In this document: piece by piece, positions 9,847-17,861 of the stretch
Layout of the letters: the number at the start of each line of letters is the position of its first letter
Numbering within the stretch: position 1 is the first letter of the stretch
Source: Clostridia bacterium
GTDB lineage: Bacteria; Bacillota; Clostridia; Oscillospirales; CAG-272
Direction: 5' to 3'
Length of the DNA: 37,272 nucleotides
Assembly: GCA_017522905.1 (NCBI GenBank)
Contig: JAFWXY010000065.1
Location: 1 to 37,272, forward strand
Made by a program: the position numbers and the translations under genes
Notes under the pieces: model-generated
Databases searched by the model: none
What the model was told of the DNA's origin: nothing
Seen by the model: only the letters and a program-made list of their open reading frames with translations

Positions 9847-10167
9847 ATGAAATTGTCAGATATAATACCGTGCGGGTGCAAGTGTGAACCGCAAAAAGAG
9901 GTAAACGTAGGAAAGATAGTTTTTAAAACTGTTGCTATAACCACAGCGGTGCTTGCGTTTATTCCCACAGTTATTAAGGTAAACAAGGGCAAGGGCTTTG
10001 ACGCCTATGGACTTCTCAGCCGCGTAAGCTACAAGAAAGGCGTTGATGAGGAAGGCAAGACACATCACAATGTGATCATATCACTGATTGATCTTTCCCG
10101 TTACGGAATAGGCACAGATAAGGAAGATGCTAAAGAAAATGAAGATAGTATTAGCATCGAGAAATAA
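9847..10167 (+). CDS. Small single-pass membrane protein, unknown function
   Basis: I do not recognise this 106-residue protein. It starts with a short CxCxC segment (CGCKC, residues 9-13). One predicted membrane helix spans about residues 24-44 (IVFKTVAITTAVLAFIP), followed by a charged tail of ~60 residues with a VSYKKGVDEEGKTHHNVIIS segment. AAAAGGAG lies upstream of the ATG, 16 bases after ftsY. Its last 29 bases overlap the chosen rdgB start, which suggests coupled translation and supports it as a real gene. It interrupts an otherwise conserved housekeeping order. The cysteines could bind metal or form a disulfide, but nothing shows this. Confidence 0.7.
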   Translation: MKLSDIIPCGCKCEPQKEVNVGKIVFKTVAITTAVLAFIPTVIKVNKGKGFDAYGLLSRVSYKKGVDEEGKTHHNVIISLIDLSRYGIGTDKEDAKENEDSISIEK

Positions 10168-10744
10168 AAAGAAAAAAAAGGAGCTTCAGGCTCTGCTTTC
10201 GCAGTATATCGAGGGAATTGAAATACTCTCTCTTGACGATGTAGGCATTTACGGCGAGATAGAGGAGGATGGAGAGACCTTTGATGAGAACGCCTTGATA
10301 AAGGCGCGCACCGCGGCAGAGTCGGGCTACATCGGAGTCGGCGACGACTCGGGCCTTGAGGTCGATGCGCTCGGCGGCGCTCCCGGGGTTTACTCCGCAA
10401 GATATGCGGGCGGACACGGCGATGACGAGGCAAATAATGAATATCTCCTTAAAAATCTTGAGGGAGTGAGCGACAGACGCGCGAGATTCGTCTCTTGCAT
10501 TGCTTGTGTTTTTCCCGAGAGATATAATGTTGAGCCTTTTACGGTAAGAGGCAAAGTGGAGGGAGAGATCCTTTGCGAGAGACACGGAAACGGTGGATTT
10601 GGTTACGATCCGCTTTTCTACTATGCACCCTTTGATAAGACCTTAGCCGAGGTAACACAGGAAGAAAAAAACAGCGTAAGCCACAGGGCTAACGCTATAA
10701 AGCTTTTTGCAGAAAAGCTTAGAACACTTAATATTGAGGAATAA
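10139..10744 (+). CDS. rdgB: XTP/dITP diphosphatase (HAM1 family)
   Basis: The enzyme hydrolyses dITP, ITP and XTP to monophosphates and pyrophosphate, keeping deaminated purines out of DNA and RNA. MKIVLASRNKKKKKEL is the substrate-loop start. GDDSGLEVDALGGAPG and GFGYDPLFY are the family signatures, and the end has the SHRANAIKLF segment. Length is 201 residues, as usual. The ATG at 10139 fits the family N-terminus; an ATG at 10127 would add four residues but sits directly against AGGAAG. Both starts lie inside the upstream small membrane-protein gene. yhbY follows after 4 bases. Confidence 0.93.
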   Translation: MKIVLASRNKKKKKELQALLSQYIEGIEILSLDDVGIYGEIEEDGETFDENALIKARTAAESGYIGVGDDSGLEVDALGGAPGVYSARYAGGHGDDEANNEYLLKNLEGVSDRRARFVSCIACVFPERYNVEPFTVRGKVEGEILCERHGNGGFGYDPLFYYAPFDKTLAEVTQEEKNSVSHRANAIKLFAEKLRTLNIEE

Positions 10745-10748
10745 ATAA

Positions 10749-11042
10749 ATGATTACATCAAAACAGAGAGCATATTTGCGCGGACTTGGAGCATCTTGTC
10801 CCGCTATAATGCAGGTAGGCAAGGGCGGAGTTTCCGAGAATCTTATAAAGACTGTTTCGGACGCGCTTGAGGCACGCGAGATTGTAAAGCTTTCGGTGCT
10901 TGAAAACTGCGGCGAGTCTCCCCGCGAGGTGCTTGATAAGCTTTGCGAGGCACTCGGAGCAGAGGGTGTTGCTTGCGTCGGTAAAAAGATAGTTCTGTAT
11001 CGCGAATCAACTGATAAAAAAACTATAATACTTCCGAGGTAA
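10749..11042 (+). CDS. yhbY: YhbY/YqeI-type RNA-binding protein (CRM domain)
   Basis: This 97-residue protein is a single CRM domain, a KH-related fold that associates with pre-50S ribosomal particles. The opening (ITSKQRAYLRGLGASCPAIMQVGKGGVSENLI) contains the family GKGG loop, and the C-terminal half has CVGKKIVLYRES. The size is the family norm (~97). It lies between rdgB and nadD with 4-base and 1-base gaps. yhbY next to nadD, yqeK and rsfS is a well-known Firmicutes arrangement and agrees with a ribosome-assembly role. Confidence 0.93.
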   Translation: MITSKQRAYLRGLGASCPAIMQVGKGGVSENLIKTVSDALEAREIVKLSVLENCGESPREVLDKLCEALGAEGVACVGKKIVLYRESTDKKTIILPR

Positions 11043-11043
11043 T

Positions 11044-11646
11044 ATGCTTAGAGTAGGAGTATACGGAGGAGCATTTTCTCCGATTCACAAAGGACACGTA
11101 GAGGCTGCAAAGGCATTTATGCGACAGATGTGGCTTGACGTGCTATTCGTTATACCGACTGGTCTGAGTCCGCACAAGGAGATGGATAATTCGGCAAGTG
11201 CCGAGGACCGCATGGAGATGTGCAGACTTGCATTCCGTGACGTTGAGGGCGTGATAGTAAGCGACATTGAGATAAAAAGAGACGGCAAGAGCTATTCTAT
11301 TGACACTCTTCGTCATATGTCGTGTGAGGATCAGAGACTCTTTATGCTCTGCGGTACCGATATGATGCTCACTCTTGGAGATTGGGATGATGCGGATGAG
11401 ATATTCAAGCTCTGCTATCCCGTATATATCCGCAGAGAAGAGGATCGCGCGCTGGACGCCAAAATAATTGAGAAGAACACCGAGTATTTCGAGAAATACG
11501 GCAAATACGTAATAAAGCTTGATTCTCCCGTCATAGATATTTCTTCAACAGAGCTTAGGGCTAAAATGAAGAACGGGGAGGATGTCTCGGCTTACGTTGA
11601 TGCTGAGGTCTTGAGATACATTCAAGAGAAGGGACTTTATCAATGA
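11044..11646 (+). CDS. nadD: Nicotinate-nucleotide adenylyltransferase
   Basis: NadD adenylates nicotinate mononucleotide to deamido-NAD, a step shared by de novo and salvage NAD synthesis. The nucleotidyltransferase motif GGAFSPIHKGH (residues 8-18) gives the catalytic histidines H15 and H18. A VIPTGLSPHKEM segment and the C-terminal ISSTELR motif complete the family pattern. Length is 200 residues, typical. The start lies 1 base after the yhbY stop, with a GAGGT ribosome site inside the end of yhbY. The stop overlaps yqeK as ATGA. Confidence 0.95.
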   Translation: MLRVGVYGGAFSPIHKGHVEAAKAFMRQMWLDVLFVIPTGLSPHKEMDNSASAEDRMEMCRLAFRDVEGVIVSDIEIKRDGKSYSIDTLRHMSCEDQRLFMLCGTDMMLTLGDWDDADEIFKLCYPVYIRREEDRALDAKIIEKNTEYFEKYGKYVIKLDSPVIDISSTELRAKMKNGEDVSAYVDAEVLRYIQEKGLYQ

Positions 11647-12272
11647 GCAAAATTAACGTAACCGAAAAGATGCTCTCCGCGCTCAGAGAGGATATATCGT
11701 CAAGAATGTCTGAAAGACGACTTCTCCATACCCTTGGGGTTGAGGAGATGGCGGCAAGGATAGGGGAGATATATTGCCCCGAGAAGGTAAATATGCTCAG
11801 AGCGGCGGCGCTTTTGCACGATATTACCAAGGAATTGACGCCTCCCGAGCAAAAGGAGATAGTAGAGAGACATGATCTTGAGATGAGCCGTGACATGCAA
11901 GAGGCTCCTTCAACCCAGCATGCCTTCACTGCGTCACTTGTGATCCCCGAGCTTTATCCTGATTTTGCAGATGAGGAGATAATAGACGCGGTGAAATATC
12001 ACACTACGGGAAGGGCGGATATGACGCTTTCCGAGAAGATAATCTACCTCTCGGACTACATCGACTGCACACGCACCTATCCCGATTGCGTGGAGCTGCG
12101 AGATGTTTTCTGGGGCAGAGACGTTAAGAACATGACCGAGTCTGAGAGACTTGCGCATCTTGATACGGTAATGCTTCGCTCATTTGATCTGACTATTGCC
12201 GATCTGAAGGCAAGAAATAAGAATATAAGCCGTGAGACGGCAGAGGCAAGAGAAAGCCTCAGTAAAAAATAA
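11643..12272 (+). CDS. yqeK: HD-domain hydrolase YqeK (symmetrical Ap4A hydrolase family)
   Basis: YqeK proteins are HD-domain metal enzymes that split diadenosine tetraphosphate into two ADP. Visible HD elements are HTLGVEEMA (first metal histidine), AALLHDITKE (HD pair), a histidine in PSTQHAF, and KYHTTGRADMTLSEKIIYLSDYID. Length (209 residues) is near the usual ~190, with a short basic tail. Overlap with nadD by four bases and the following rsfS gene match the conserved nadD-yqeK-rsfS order. A dinucleotide-clearing role is taken from the family. Confidence 0.92.
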   Translation: MSKINVTEKMLSALREDISSRMSERRLLHTLGVEEMAARIGEIYCPEKVNMLRAAALLHDITKELTPPEQKEIVERHDLEMSRDMQEAPSTQHAFTASLVIPELYPDFADEEIIDAVKYHTTGRADMTLSEKIIYLSDYIDCTRTYPDCVELRDVFWGRDVKNMTESERLAHLDTVMLRSFDLTIADLKARNKNISRETAEARESLSKK

Positions 12273-12296
12273 ACGCGTAAAGATAAGGAAATGAAC

Positions 12297-12674
12297 ATGG
12301 AAGAGAACAGACAGGAAGTAAGATCTCTCACAGATGCCTCGCCCGAGGTGCTCGCAGAGGCTATTGCAGAGATACTTGATAACAAAAAGGCAAAGGATGT
12401 AAAGGTGATCAAGGTTGGCGACAAGACAGTTATCGCAGACTATTTCGTGCTTGCAAACGGTAATTCCTCTACTCAGGTTCGCGCACTTGCGGATGAGGTG
12501 GAGTACAAGCTTTCGCAGGCGGGCATTGACACATTAAGAAGTGACGGCGGCTCGGGAAGCTCTTGGAGAGTGCTTGACTACGCATGCGTTATAGTTCACG
12601 TATTCGACCGCGAGGCAAGAGAGTTTTACAAGCTTGATAAGCTCTATACAGAATTTAATTTTGACGAAGAATAA
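12297..12674 (+). CDS. rsfS: Ribosomal silencing factor RsfS (Iojap family)
   Basis: RsfS binds ribosomal protein uL14 on the 50S subunit and blocks joining of the 30S subunit when nutrients are scarce. The protein has the Iojap core: AIAEILDNKKAKDVKVI, then IADYFVLANGNSSTQVRALADEV, a glycine-rich SDGGSGSSWRVLDY turn and IVHVFDREAREFYKLDKL. Two in-frame ATGs exist. AAGGA at 12285-12289 touches the ATG at 12291 but lies 7 bases from the ATG at 12297, so I use the latter (125 residues). It is the last gene of the plus-strand run and is followed at once by a strong hairpin. Confidence 0.94.
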   Translation: MEENRQEVRSLTDASPEVLAEAIAEILDNKKAKDVKVIKVGDKTVIADYFVLANGNSSTQVRALADEVEYKLSQAGIDTLRSDGGSGSSWRVLDYACVIVHVFDREAREFYKLDKLYTEFNFDEE

Positions 12675-12680
12675 AATTAA

Positions 12681-12705
12681 AAGCACCGACGGTACGTCGG
12701 TGCTT
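12681..12705. terminator. Bidirectional terminator between rsfS and the peptidase operon
   Basis: A perfect 11-base-pair stem (AAGCACCGACG with CGTCGGTGCTT) has a three-base GTA loop. It lies 6 bases after rsfS and 14 bases before the end of the converging peptidase gene. The T-rich tail is better on the minus strand (TTAATTTTA), so it may serve both transcripts. Confidence 0.88.
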
Positions 12706-12718
12706 TCGTTATGTAATT

Positions 12719-13528
12719 TTATCTTGAAAATATCATTCCGATTCCGCGCAATAATATCGCAATTATGAGCAACGCCAGCAAAAAAAGAACCGAAATTGAG
12801 AGAATAGCCGCTATGGCAAATCCACACGAAGCAATGGCGTCGGTCACTATATGGAATGCATCAGGTGATATAAGATATATCAATCCATCAATCAAGAACA
12901 TAATGACCGTAATAAAGGCTAATCCTCGAAGACCGCTTTTGATATCGGATCCGCTCATTTCCATGTGTGTTGATATCATGAATGCAAGAATAACAAACAG
13001 CCATCCCTGCCAATCCGAAAAATTCTCGGCAGAAAAAATTGCCGTTATCGATGCCCAAATAAATGTGAAGAACTTCGCCAGCGGCATAGCTCCAACCTGG
13101 GCTTCACATAATATCTTGATTTCAAGCGCGATCATATCAAATGCATCGGGCAGAAGAATGGCAAGAAGTAAAATAACTACACCACCGCTGATCAATACGG
13201 GCGCAACTCCGACAAAAAAGTTACCTATTTGATGGTAGATATTCTTTTTGTTGTAGGTGTGGCTGACGTAGCCGAGCGCACCGTCCTCCGATTTTGGATT
13301 ATAAAGCTTTATGTCTGTTATTTTATGCCCGAATAAAAGGCACATCAAGGCATGGCTAAGCTCGTGGATAGGTGTTCCGATAATTCCGGTTGCCAAAAGA
13401 ATTACAGGTCCCGATCTACCCATAAGATTGCAAAAGCCTCGGCGCAATAGCGATATCAACCAACCGAATATAAAGATGATGCCTGCGGTAAAGAGAAGCT
13501 GGGTAAAAAATCCTGATAAAAAGTTCAT
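12719..13528 (-). CDS. Membrane metallopeptidase-like protein with HELSH motif
   Basis: A 269-residue multi-pass membrane protein. The motif HELSH (H55-E56-L57-S58-H59) inside a hydrophobic stretch is the HExxH zinc site of intramembrane or membrane-bound metallopeptidases such as M50. Several further helices are visible, at about residues 11-27, 108-128, 176-188, 210-228 and 240-265. No clear M50 LDG-type second motif was found, so the exact family is open. The chosen start is the ATG at 13528, with GAGGGG 5 bases upstream; a GTG at 13534 is too close to that site. It is the last gene of the RNHCP-ruvX operon. The upstream gene encodes a single-pass membrane protein that could be a partner or substrate, which is inference. 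Confidence 0.75.
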   Translation of the reverse strand: MNFLSGFFTQLLFTAGIIFIFGWLISLLRRGFCNLMGRSGPVILLATGIIGTPIHELSHALMCLLFGHKITDIKLYNPKSEDGALGYVSHTYNKKNIYHQIGNFFVGVAPVLISGGVVILLLAILLPDAFDMIALEIKILCEAQVGAMPLAKFFTFIWASITAIFSAENFSDWQGWLFVILAFMISTHMEMSGSDIKSGLRGLAFITVIMFLIDGLIYLISPDAFHIVTDAIASCGFAIAAILSISVLFLLALLIIAILLRGIGMIFSR

Positions 13529-13537
13529 ACGCACCCC

Positions 13538-14260
13538 TCAATTATCCAAATAAGCTTCAATTGCTTTTAAGTCGTCTCTTGTAAGTGAATACTTTATCTC
13601 TTTTTCTTCATTATGATAGATCAAAAGACTGCCATAGGGCTTCTCGTCGTAGTTTACGTCCCCTACGTAGTAGAAGTCGGCATAAACTGCTATAACAGTA
13701 TCGTCTATCTTGATATCGTCAAAGACAAATTTTCTGTAGTTGTAAAGTGTCTTTTTTGCAGACACCATATCGCTTGCAAAGAATCTCTCGTATGCTACCG
13801 CCTCGGGAGTTTTGCCGTCGTTATCCTCGGTATTCTCGGGGGTGAGATCGTACATTATAGTCAATGTGACGTCGTATACATGGTCGTCGCGCGAGGGAAT
13901 CTCCGAGAGATTGTAGTCCTGCTTTGTGTATTTAAGCGTACTGTTGTTGTACCTGAGAACGAACTGAACCTGATCGATCTCGCGGATGATAAGAGACTGC
14001 GTTACCGCAAAATAACCGTAATTGTTCTCGCCCCTTGTGAATATGGTGTGCTCTTGCGTAAACATATCAAGCGCAGAGCCCTTTTCATCATATGCGGCTG
14101 CAAGACGGTCGTTTGCGATGATCGTATTCATCTCCTTGGGGTCAATGTTACTGTCAATTATTCTGAAGAGTAAAAGTATAACCAGCGCGGCGATGAGCAA
14201 CAGGCAAATGCCCTTGAAAATAAATCCCGCTATACGCCATTTGTATTTTCCGTAAGCCAA
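13538..14260 (-). CDS. Single-pass membrane protein with extracytoplasmic domain, unknown
   Basis: I do not recognise the family. The 240-residue protein has a short basic N-terminus, one strong membrane helix (about residues 11-33, with LLLIAALVILLLF) and a soluble domain of about 200 residues with many aromatic and acidic residues. That makes it a membrane-anchored outer-face protein. The start is TTG, with AAGGAG 7 bases upstream. No in-frame ATG fits better. The gene starts 12 bases after ruvX and ends 9 bases before the peptidase start, so it is in the same operon. No catalytic motif is visible. Confidence 0.75.
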   Translation of the reverse strand: MAYGKYKWRIAGFIFKGICLLLIAALVILLLFRIIDSNIDPKEMNTIIANDRLAAAYDEKGSALDMFTQEHTIFTRGENNYGYFAVTQSLIIREIDQVQFVLRYNNSTLKYTKQDYNLSEIPSRDDHVYDVTLTIMYDLTPENTEDNDGKTPEAVAYERFFASDMVSAKKTLYNYRKFVFDDIKIDDTVIAVYADFYYVGDVNYDEKPYGSLLIYHNEEKEIKYSLTRDDLKAIEAYLDN

Positions 14261-14272
14261 ACTTTTTCTCCT

Positions 14273-14734
14273 TTACTGCATATTTTTAAGTCTGTCAAGC
14301 GCGTTTTGAAGAATGATCTGCGCCGAGAGGGTATCAATAACGTTTTTTCTCTTCTGCCCGCGCGTGTCGGTCTCGTTGAGGTAGCGTGACGCCGCCATAG
14401 TGGTCATACGCTCGTCCATCATAACGATTGGCATGTCCATGCCGCATTCGGAAAGCTTTACTCCGAGGATGGAAGCGAATTTCTGCGCGTGCTCTGCACG
14501 GGGGCCGAGAGAGCCGTTCATGTTTACAGGAAGTCCTACGATTATGCCGCCCGTGACGTTCTCGGTCTTAATGATCTCGCAGATCTTTTCTGCGGTTTTC
14601 TGCATTCCGCCTACGCTGATCTGTCCTATTCCGGACGCGAGAAATCTTGTTTTATCGGACACGGCGAGACCCGTGCGCTTGTCGCCGAAGTCGACACCGA
14701 GAATCTTGCCCTGTGTTTCCTTTAATCTTTGCAT
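14273..14734 (-). CDS. ruvX: Pre-16S rRNA nuclease / Holliday junction resolvase-like YqgF
   Basis: YqgF/RuvX has an RNase H-like fold and trims the 5' end of 16S rRNA. A Holliday-junction activity has also been proposed. GVDFGDKRTGLAVSD (from residue 14) contains the first catalytic aspartate. GLPVNMNGSLGPRAE, MMDERMTT and VIDTLSAQIIL supply the other conserved residues. Length of 153 is near the family's ~140. GGAGAT sits 6 bases upstream of the ATG, within the end of the RNHCP gene. Second gene of a four-gene operon. Confidence 0.94.
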   Translation of the reverse strand: MQRLKETQGKILGVDFGDKRTGLAVSDKTRFLASGIGQISVGGMQKTAEKICEIIKTENVTGGIIVGLPVNMNGSLGPRAEHAQKFASILGVKLSECGMDMPIVMMDERMTTMAASRYLNETDTRGQKRKNVIDTLSAQIILQNALDRLKNMQ

Positions 14735-14748
14735 TTATATCTCCAAAA

Positions 14749-15084
14749 TCAGAATTTGAATTCAGCCGAGGTCAGCTTGATAAGCAGCTTTAGGCTGTCA
14801 GGCTGCTCCTTAGCCTCGTGCGCCGCCTTGTTTCGGTGTATCTCGCCGCAGCCTGTGCATTTGTGAATGATTATGTAGCCCTTTTTCGGGTCGGTTATTA
14901 CCTTGACGGGCTCCATGGGAGCCTGGCACTCGCAGGCGCGGTCACCGGGGTTTATGTCGAGGTGAAGCGACCAGAGGCAAAAGGGGCAGTGGTTTCGGGA
15001 GGTATAGCCAAGGGGCTTTACTTCCTTGCCGCAATGGGCGCAGACAAAGCCATTATCATTTTTAGAAAATCTTTTGCTTTCCAT
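14749..15084 (-). CDS. RNHCP-domain zinc protein
   Basis: A 111-residue protein with the signature that names its domain: SRNHCPFCLWSLHLD with R30-N31-H32-C33-P34. CAHCG (C15, C18), NHCPFC (C33, C36), a CECQ segment and a later CTGCG make several likely zinc sites. Function is unknown in the family; a nucleic-acid role is only a guess. I start at the ATG at 15084, which has GGGAGG 5 bases upstream and matches the usual N-terminus; an ATG at 15105 adds seven atypical residues. It is the first gene of the operon, about 30 bases downstream of a near-consensus promoter. Confidence 0.88.
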   Translation of the reverse strand: MESKRFSKNDNGFVCAHCGKEVKPLGYTSRNHCPFCLWSLHLDINPGDRACECQAPMEPVKVITDPKKGYIIIHKCTGCGEIHRNKAAHEAKEQPDSLKLLIKLTSAEFKF

Positions 15085-15119
15085 AAAATCCTCCCTCAAG
15101 CGCAAACTAATACATTATA

Positions 15120-15148
15120 ATTATATACTTTTTTTACCTTAAAGTCAA
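15120..15148 (-). promoter_or_regulatory. Sigma-A promoter of the RNHCP-ruvX operon
   Basis: Read on the minus strand: TTGACT, 17 bases, TATAAT. The -35 differs from consensus at one base and the -10 is perfect. It lies 36 bases upstream of the chosen RNHCP start. Confidence 0.88.
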
Positions 15149-15187
15149 GATGAAAATAAAATAACGGCATAGACAAACAATATAGCG

Positions 15188-15217
15188 AAAAAAAGGGGAA
15201 AGCCAAAGGCCTTCCCC
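15188..15217 (-). terminator. Terminator of the pheS-pheT-DUF896 operon
   Basis: On the minus strand GGGGAAGGCC pairs with GGCTTTCCCC through a three-base loop, including one G-U pair. Seven T residues follow. It starts 8 bases after the DUF896 stop. Confidence 0.9.
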
Positions 15218-15224
15218 TAAAATA

Positions 15225-15437
15225 TTATTGCTTCTTCAAGCTCTTTTTGCTTCCGTCGGGATACTGGATGACGGTGTTATCAAGCTGGGCGCGGAAGTTT
15301 TTGCGGAATTCTGCGATAAACTCTGCGCGGAGTCTGTCGCGGTCTGCAAGCTCCTCGGCAGTGAGTGTTTCTCCTGCCTTGATCCTGCGCGCGTACTCGT
15401 TGAGCTTTTTAGTTCTTTCTGTTACGATTTCTCCCAT
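15225..15437 (-). CDS. DUF896 (UPF0291, YnzC-like) small protein
   Basis: A 70-residue, highly charged helical protein. INELARKxKxGxLTxEE is the family pattern, here LNEYARRIKAGETLTAEELADRDRL in two steps, followed by FRKNFRAQLDN. YnzC-like proteins are small two-helix proteins of unknown function, in B. subtilis linked to the SOS operon of yneA. Here the gene follows pheT instead, so no SOS link is visible. The ATG at 15437 has AGAGG 9 bases upstream; the TTG at 15446 is an alternative too near that site. A terminator follows directly. Confidence 0.88.
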   Translation of the reverse strand: MGEIVTERTKKLNEYARRIKAGETLTAEELADRDRLRAEFIAEFRKNFRAQLDNTVIQYPDGSKKSLKKQ

Positions 15438-15442
15438 GTCGA

Positions 15443-17842
15443 TCAACCTCTGATATTCAGACCAAGCTTGAAAGCGAGATCCTTTATGATCTTGTTCGAC
15501 ACCTTATCTGCTTCCTCAACGGTAAGGGTACGGTCGGGAGCGCGAAGGATCACGCGGAATGCAACGCTCTTCTTGTCTGCGCCGATCTTTTCGCCGCGGA
15601 ATACATCAAAGAGCTTGACTCCCTCGCAAAGCTTGCCTGCCGCCTTTGCCATTACCTCTTCAATAGCTCCAACCTCGAGGGATTCGTCGCAAATGAAGGA
15701 GAAGTCACGGGAAACCGCAGGGAACTTGGGAAGGGGCTTGTAGTCGATGGTCATATCCGAATTATCGAATATAGCATCAAATGAGAGCTCTGCGGCGTAA
15801 ATCGCAGTGTCAACACCGTAATTCTTGGCGGTAAGAGGATGGATCTGACCGAATACGCCAAGCTCTGCACCATTAGCGCAAACCACTTTAGCACATCTGC
15901 CGGGGTGGTATGCCGCGTCCTCGGAGTAAGCAACGAACTTAGCATCCTTGATTCCTGCTGACTCGAGGATATTCTCGATGACGCCCTTGAGTGTGTAGAA
16001 GTCCTCGCCCTTACCGTAAGCGGCAAGTGTAAGAACCTTGTTCTCCTTGGGGAGCTCCTCGATATTCTCGGAGGGAATATAGGTTGCCGCCATCTCGAAG
16101 AGGCGAACGTCCTCGTTGGAAAAGTTGATGTTTCTGGCAACCACCTCAAGCATAGAGGGTAGCGTAGTTGTTCTCATTACGCTGGTGTCCTCGCCGAGAG
16201 GATTGCTGATAACTACAGAGCGGCGGAGAGGTGAATTTGCATCCATTCGCACCTTGTCGTAGTACTTGGGACTGATGAAGGAGAAGGTCTGGATCTGGTC
16301 AAAGCCCATTCCGTAGAGCATATACTCAGAATCAACCTCGTACTGCTGCTTGGGTGTTCTGCCACCCTGCGTTGTCTCTGCATAGATGCAGGTGGACTTT
16401 ATATTATTGTAGCCGTAGATACGGATGATCTCCTCTGCTACGTCCTGCATACAGGTCAGATCGTGTCTGAAGGAGGGAACGATGATACTGTCGCCCTCGA
16501 TCTTGCACTCAAGACGCTCAAGCACGCTTACCATATACTCACGGGAGAGATCAACACCAAGGAACCTGTTAATCTTCTCAACCTCAAGGGGAAGAACAAC
16601 AGTTTCGGGCTTTGTGGGGTAAACGTCGATAAGACCGTCAACCACCTCACCTGCGCCAAGCATCTGAACGAGCTCACAGGCGCGGAGAAGACCGCCGATG
16701 CAGTTTTCGGGGTCAAGACCCTTTTCAAAGCGAGAGGAGGACTCTGTTCTCATGCCGTTCTTCTTTGCGGTAACGCGGACGGAGGGGCCGTCGAAGCAAG
16801 CGGACTCAAATACAACAGTAGCGGTTGTGTCCTTGATCTCACTGTTCGCACCGCCCATAACACCTGCAAGCGCGCAGGCCTTCTTTTCGTCTGCGATGAC
16901 GAGCATGGAGTAATCAAGTGTGTGATCCTTGTCGTCAAGGGACTTGAAGAGCTCGCCGTCAAGAGCGCGGCGAACGTTGATAGCAGAGCCTGAGAGCATA
17001 GCGTAGTCAAACGCGTGCATGGGCTGACCGTACTCAAGCATTACGTAGTTTGTAATGTCAACGATATTATTTATCGGGCGAACACCTGCGGCGCGGAGTC
17101 TCATGCGGAGCCAGAGCGGAGAGGGAGCGATCTTAACGTTTTTGATAACCTTAGCCGCATAACGGAAGCAGAGATCGCTGTCGCTGATCTTAACGGAGAG
17201 GTAATTGTCTATCTTGTCGCCGTCGTTCAAGTCATTTAGAATGGGAGTGGGGATAGAGAGAGGCTTATCGAAGCTGATTGCAGTCTCGCGTGCAAGACCG
17301 ATAACGGAAAGACAGTCGGGGCGGTTGGAGGTGATCTCAAACTCAACGACCGTATCGTTAAGCATAAGAGCTTCCTTGATATCCATACCGATCTTGTCTT
17401 CGTATTCCTTGCCAAGAATGAGAATTCCGTCCTCGCAAGCCTCGGGCATATCGTGGAGAGTGAGATTGAGCTCGGCAATAGAGCAGAGCATACCGTTAGA
17501 CTCAACGCCGCGGAGTTTGCCTGCCTTGATTGTAACGTCACCGGGGAGATGTGCTACGGGAATAGCCGCGGGAACGATGTCACCCTCGTGTACGTTCTGT
17601 GCGCCTGTAACTATCTGAGTTACCTCGCTACCGATATCGATCTGGCAGATCCAGAGATGGTCGGAGTTGGGGTGACGCTCCATAGAAACGACCTTGCCTA
17701 CTACAACGTTCTGGATATCCTCACCGAGGACCTCGTAGCCCTCGACCTTAGAGCCGGTGTCGGTCATTCTGTCGCAGTATTCTTTTGTGGTAATACCGTC
17801 GGTGTTTGTAAAATCATGTAACCATTTAAGTGAAAGATTCAT
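15443..17842 (-). CDS. pheT: Phenylalanine--tRNA ligase beta subunit
   Basis: The beta subunit of the alpha2-beta2 PheRS enzyme. At 799 residues it has the usual bacterial length. The layout is an N-terminal MNLSLKWLHDF start, a tRNA-binding EMAP-like domain at ~40-150 (ending GVESNGMLCSIAEL), B3/B4 editing domains, B5, a catalytic-like core and a C-terminal FDX-ACB anticodon domain starting around PKFPAVSRDFSF. I start at the ATG at 17842, preceded by AAAGGAG; the open frame upstream runs into the pheS tail. pheS lies 19 bases upstream and both share the Phe T-box leader. Confidence 0.96.
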   Translation of the reverse strand: MNLSLKWLHDFTNTDGITTKEYCDRMTDTGSKVEGYEVLGEDIQNVVVGKVVSMERHPNSDHLWICQIDIGSEVTQIVTGAQNVHEGDIVPAAIPVAHLPGDVTIKAGKLRGVESNGMLCSIAELNLTLHDMPEACEDGILILGKEYEDKIGMDIKEALMLNDTVVEFEITSNRPDCLSVIGLARETAISFDKPLSIPTPILNDLNDGDKIDNYLSVKISDSDLCFRYAAKVIKNVKIAPSPLWLRMRLRAAGVRPINNIVDITNYVMLEYGQPMHAFDYAMLSGSAINVRRALDGELFKSLDDKDHTLDYSMLVIADEKKACALAGVMGGANSEIKDTTATVVFESACFDGPSVRVTAKKNGMRTESSSRFEKGLDPENCIGGLLRACELVQMLGAGEVVDGLIDVYPTKPETVVLPLEVEKINRFLGVDLSREYMVSVLERLECKIEGDSIIVPSFRHDLTCMQDVAEEIIRIYGYNNIKSTCIYAETTQGGRTPKQQYEVDSEYMLYGMGFDQIQTFSFISPKYYDKVRMDANSPLRRSVVISNPLGEDTSVMRTTTLPSMLEVVARNINFSNEDVRLFEMAATYIPSENIEELPKENKVLTLAAYGKGEDFYTLKGVIENILESAGIKDAKFVAYSEDAAYHPGRCAKVVCANGAELGVFGQIHPLTAKNYGVDTAIYAAELSFDAIFDNSDMTIDYKPLPKFPAVSRDFSFICDESLEVGAIEEVMAKAAGKLCEGVKLFDVFRGEKIGADKKSVAFRVILRAPDRTLTVEEADKVSNKIIKDLAFKLGLNIRG

Positions 17843-17861
17843 ATTATAACCGACTCCTTTC

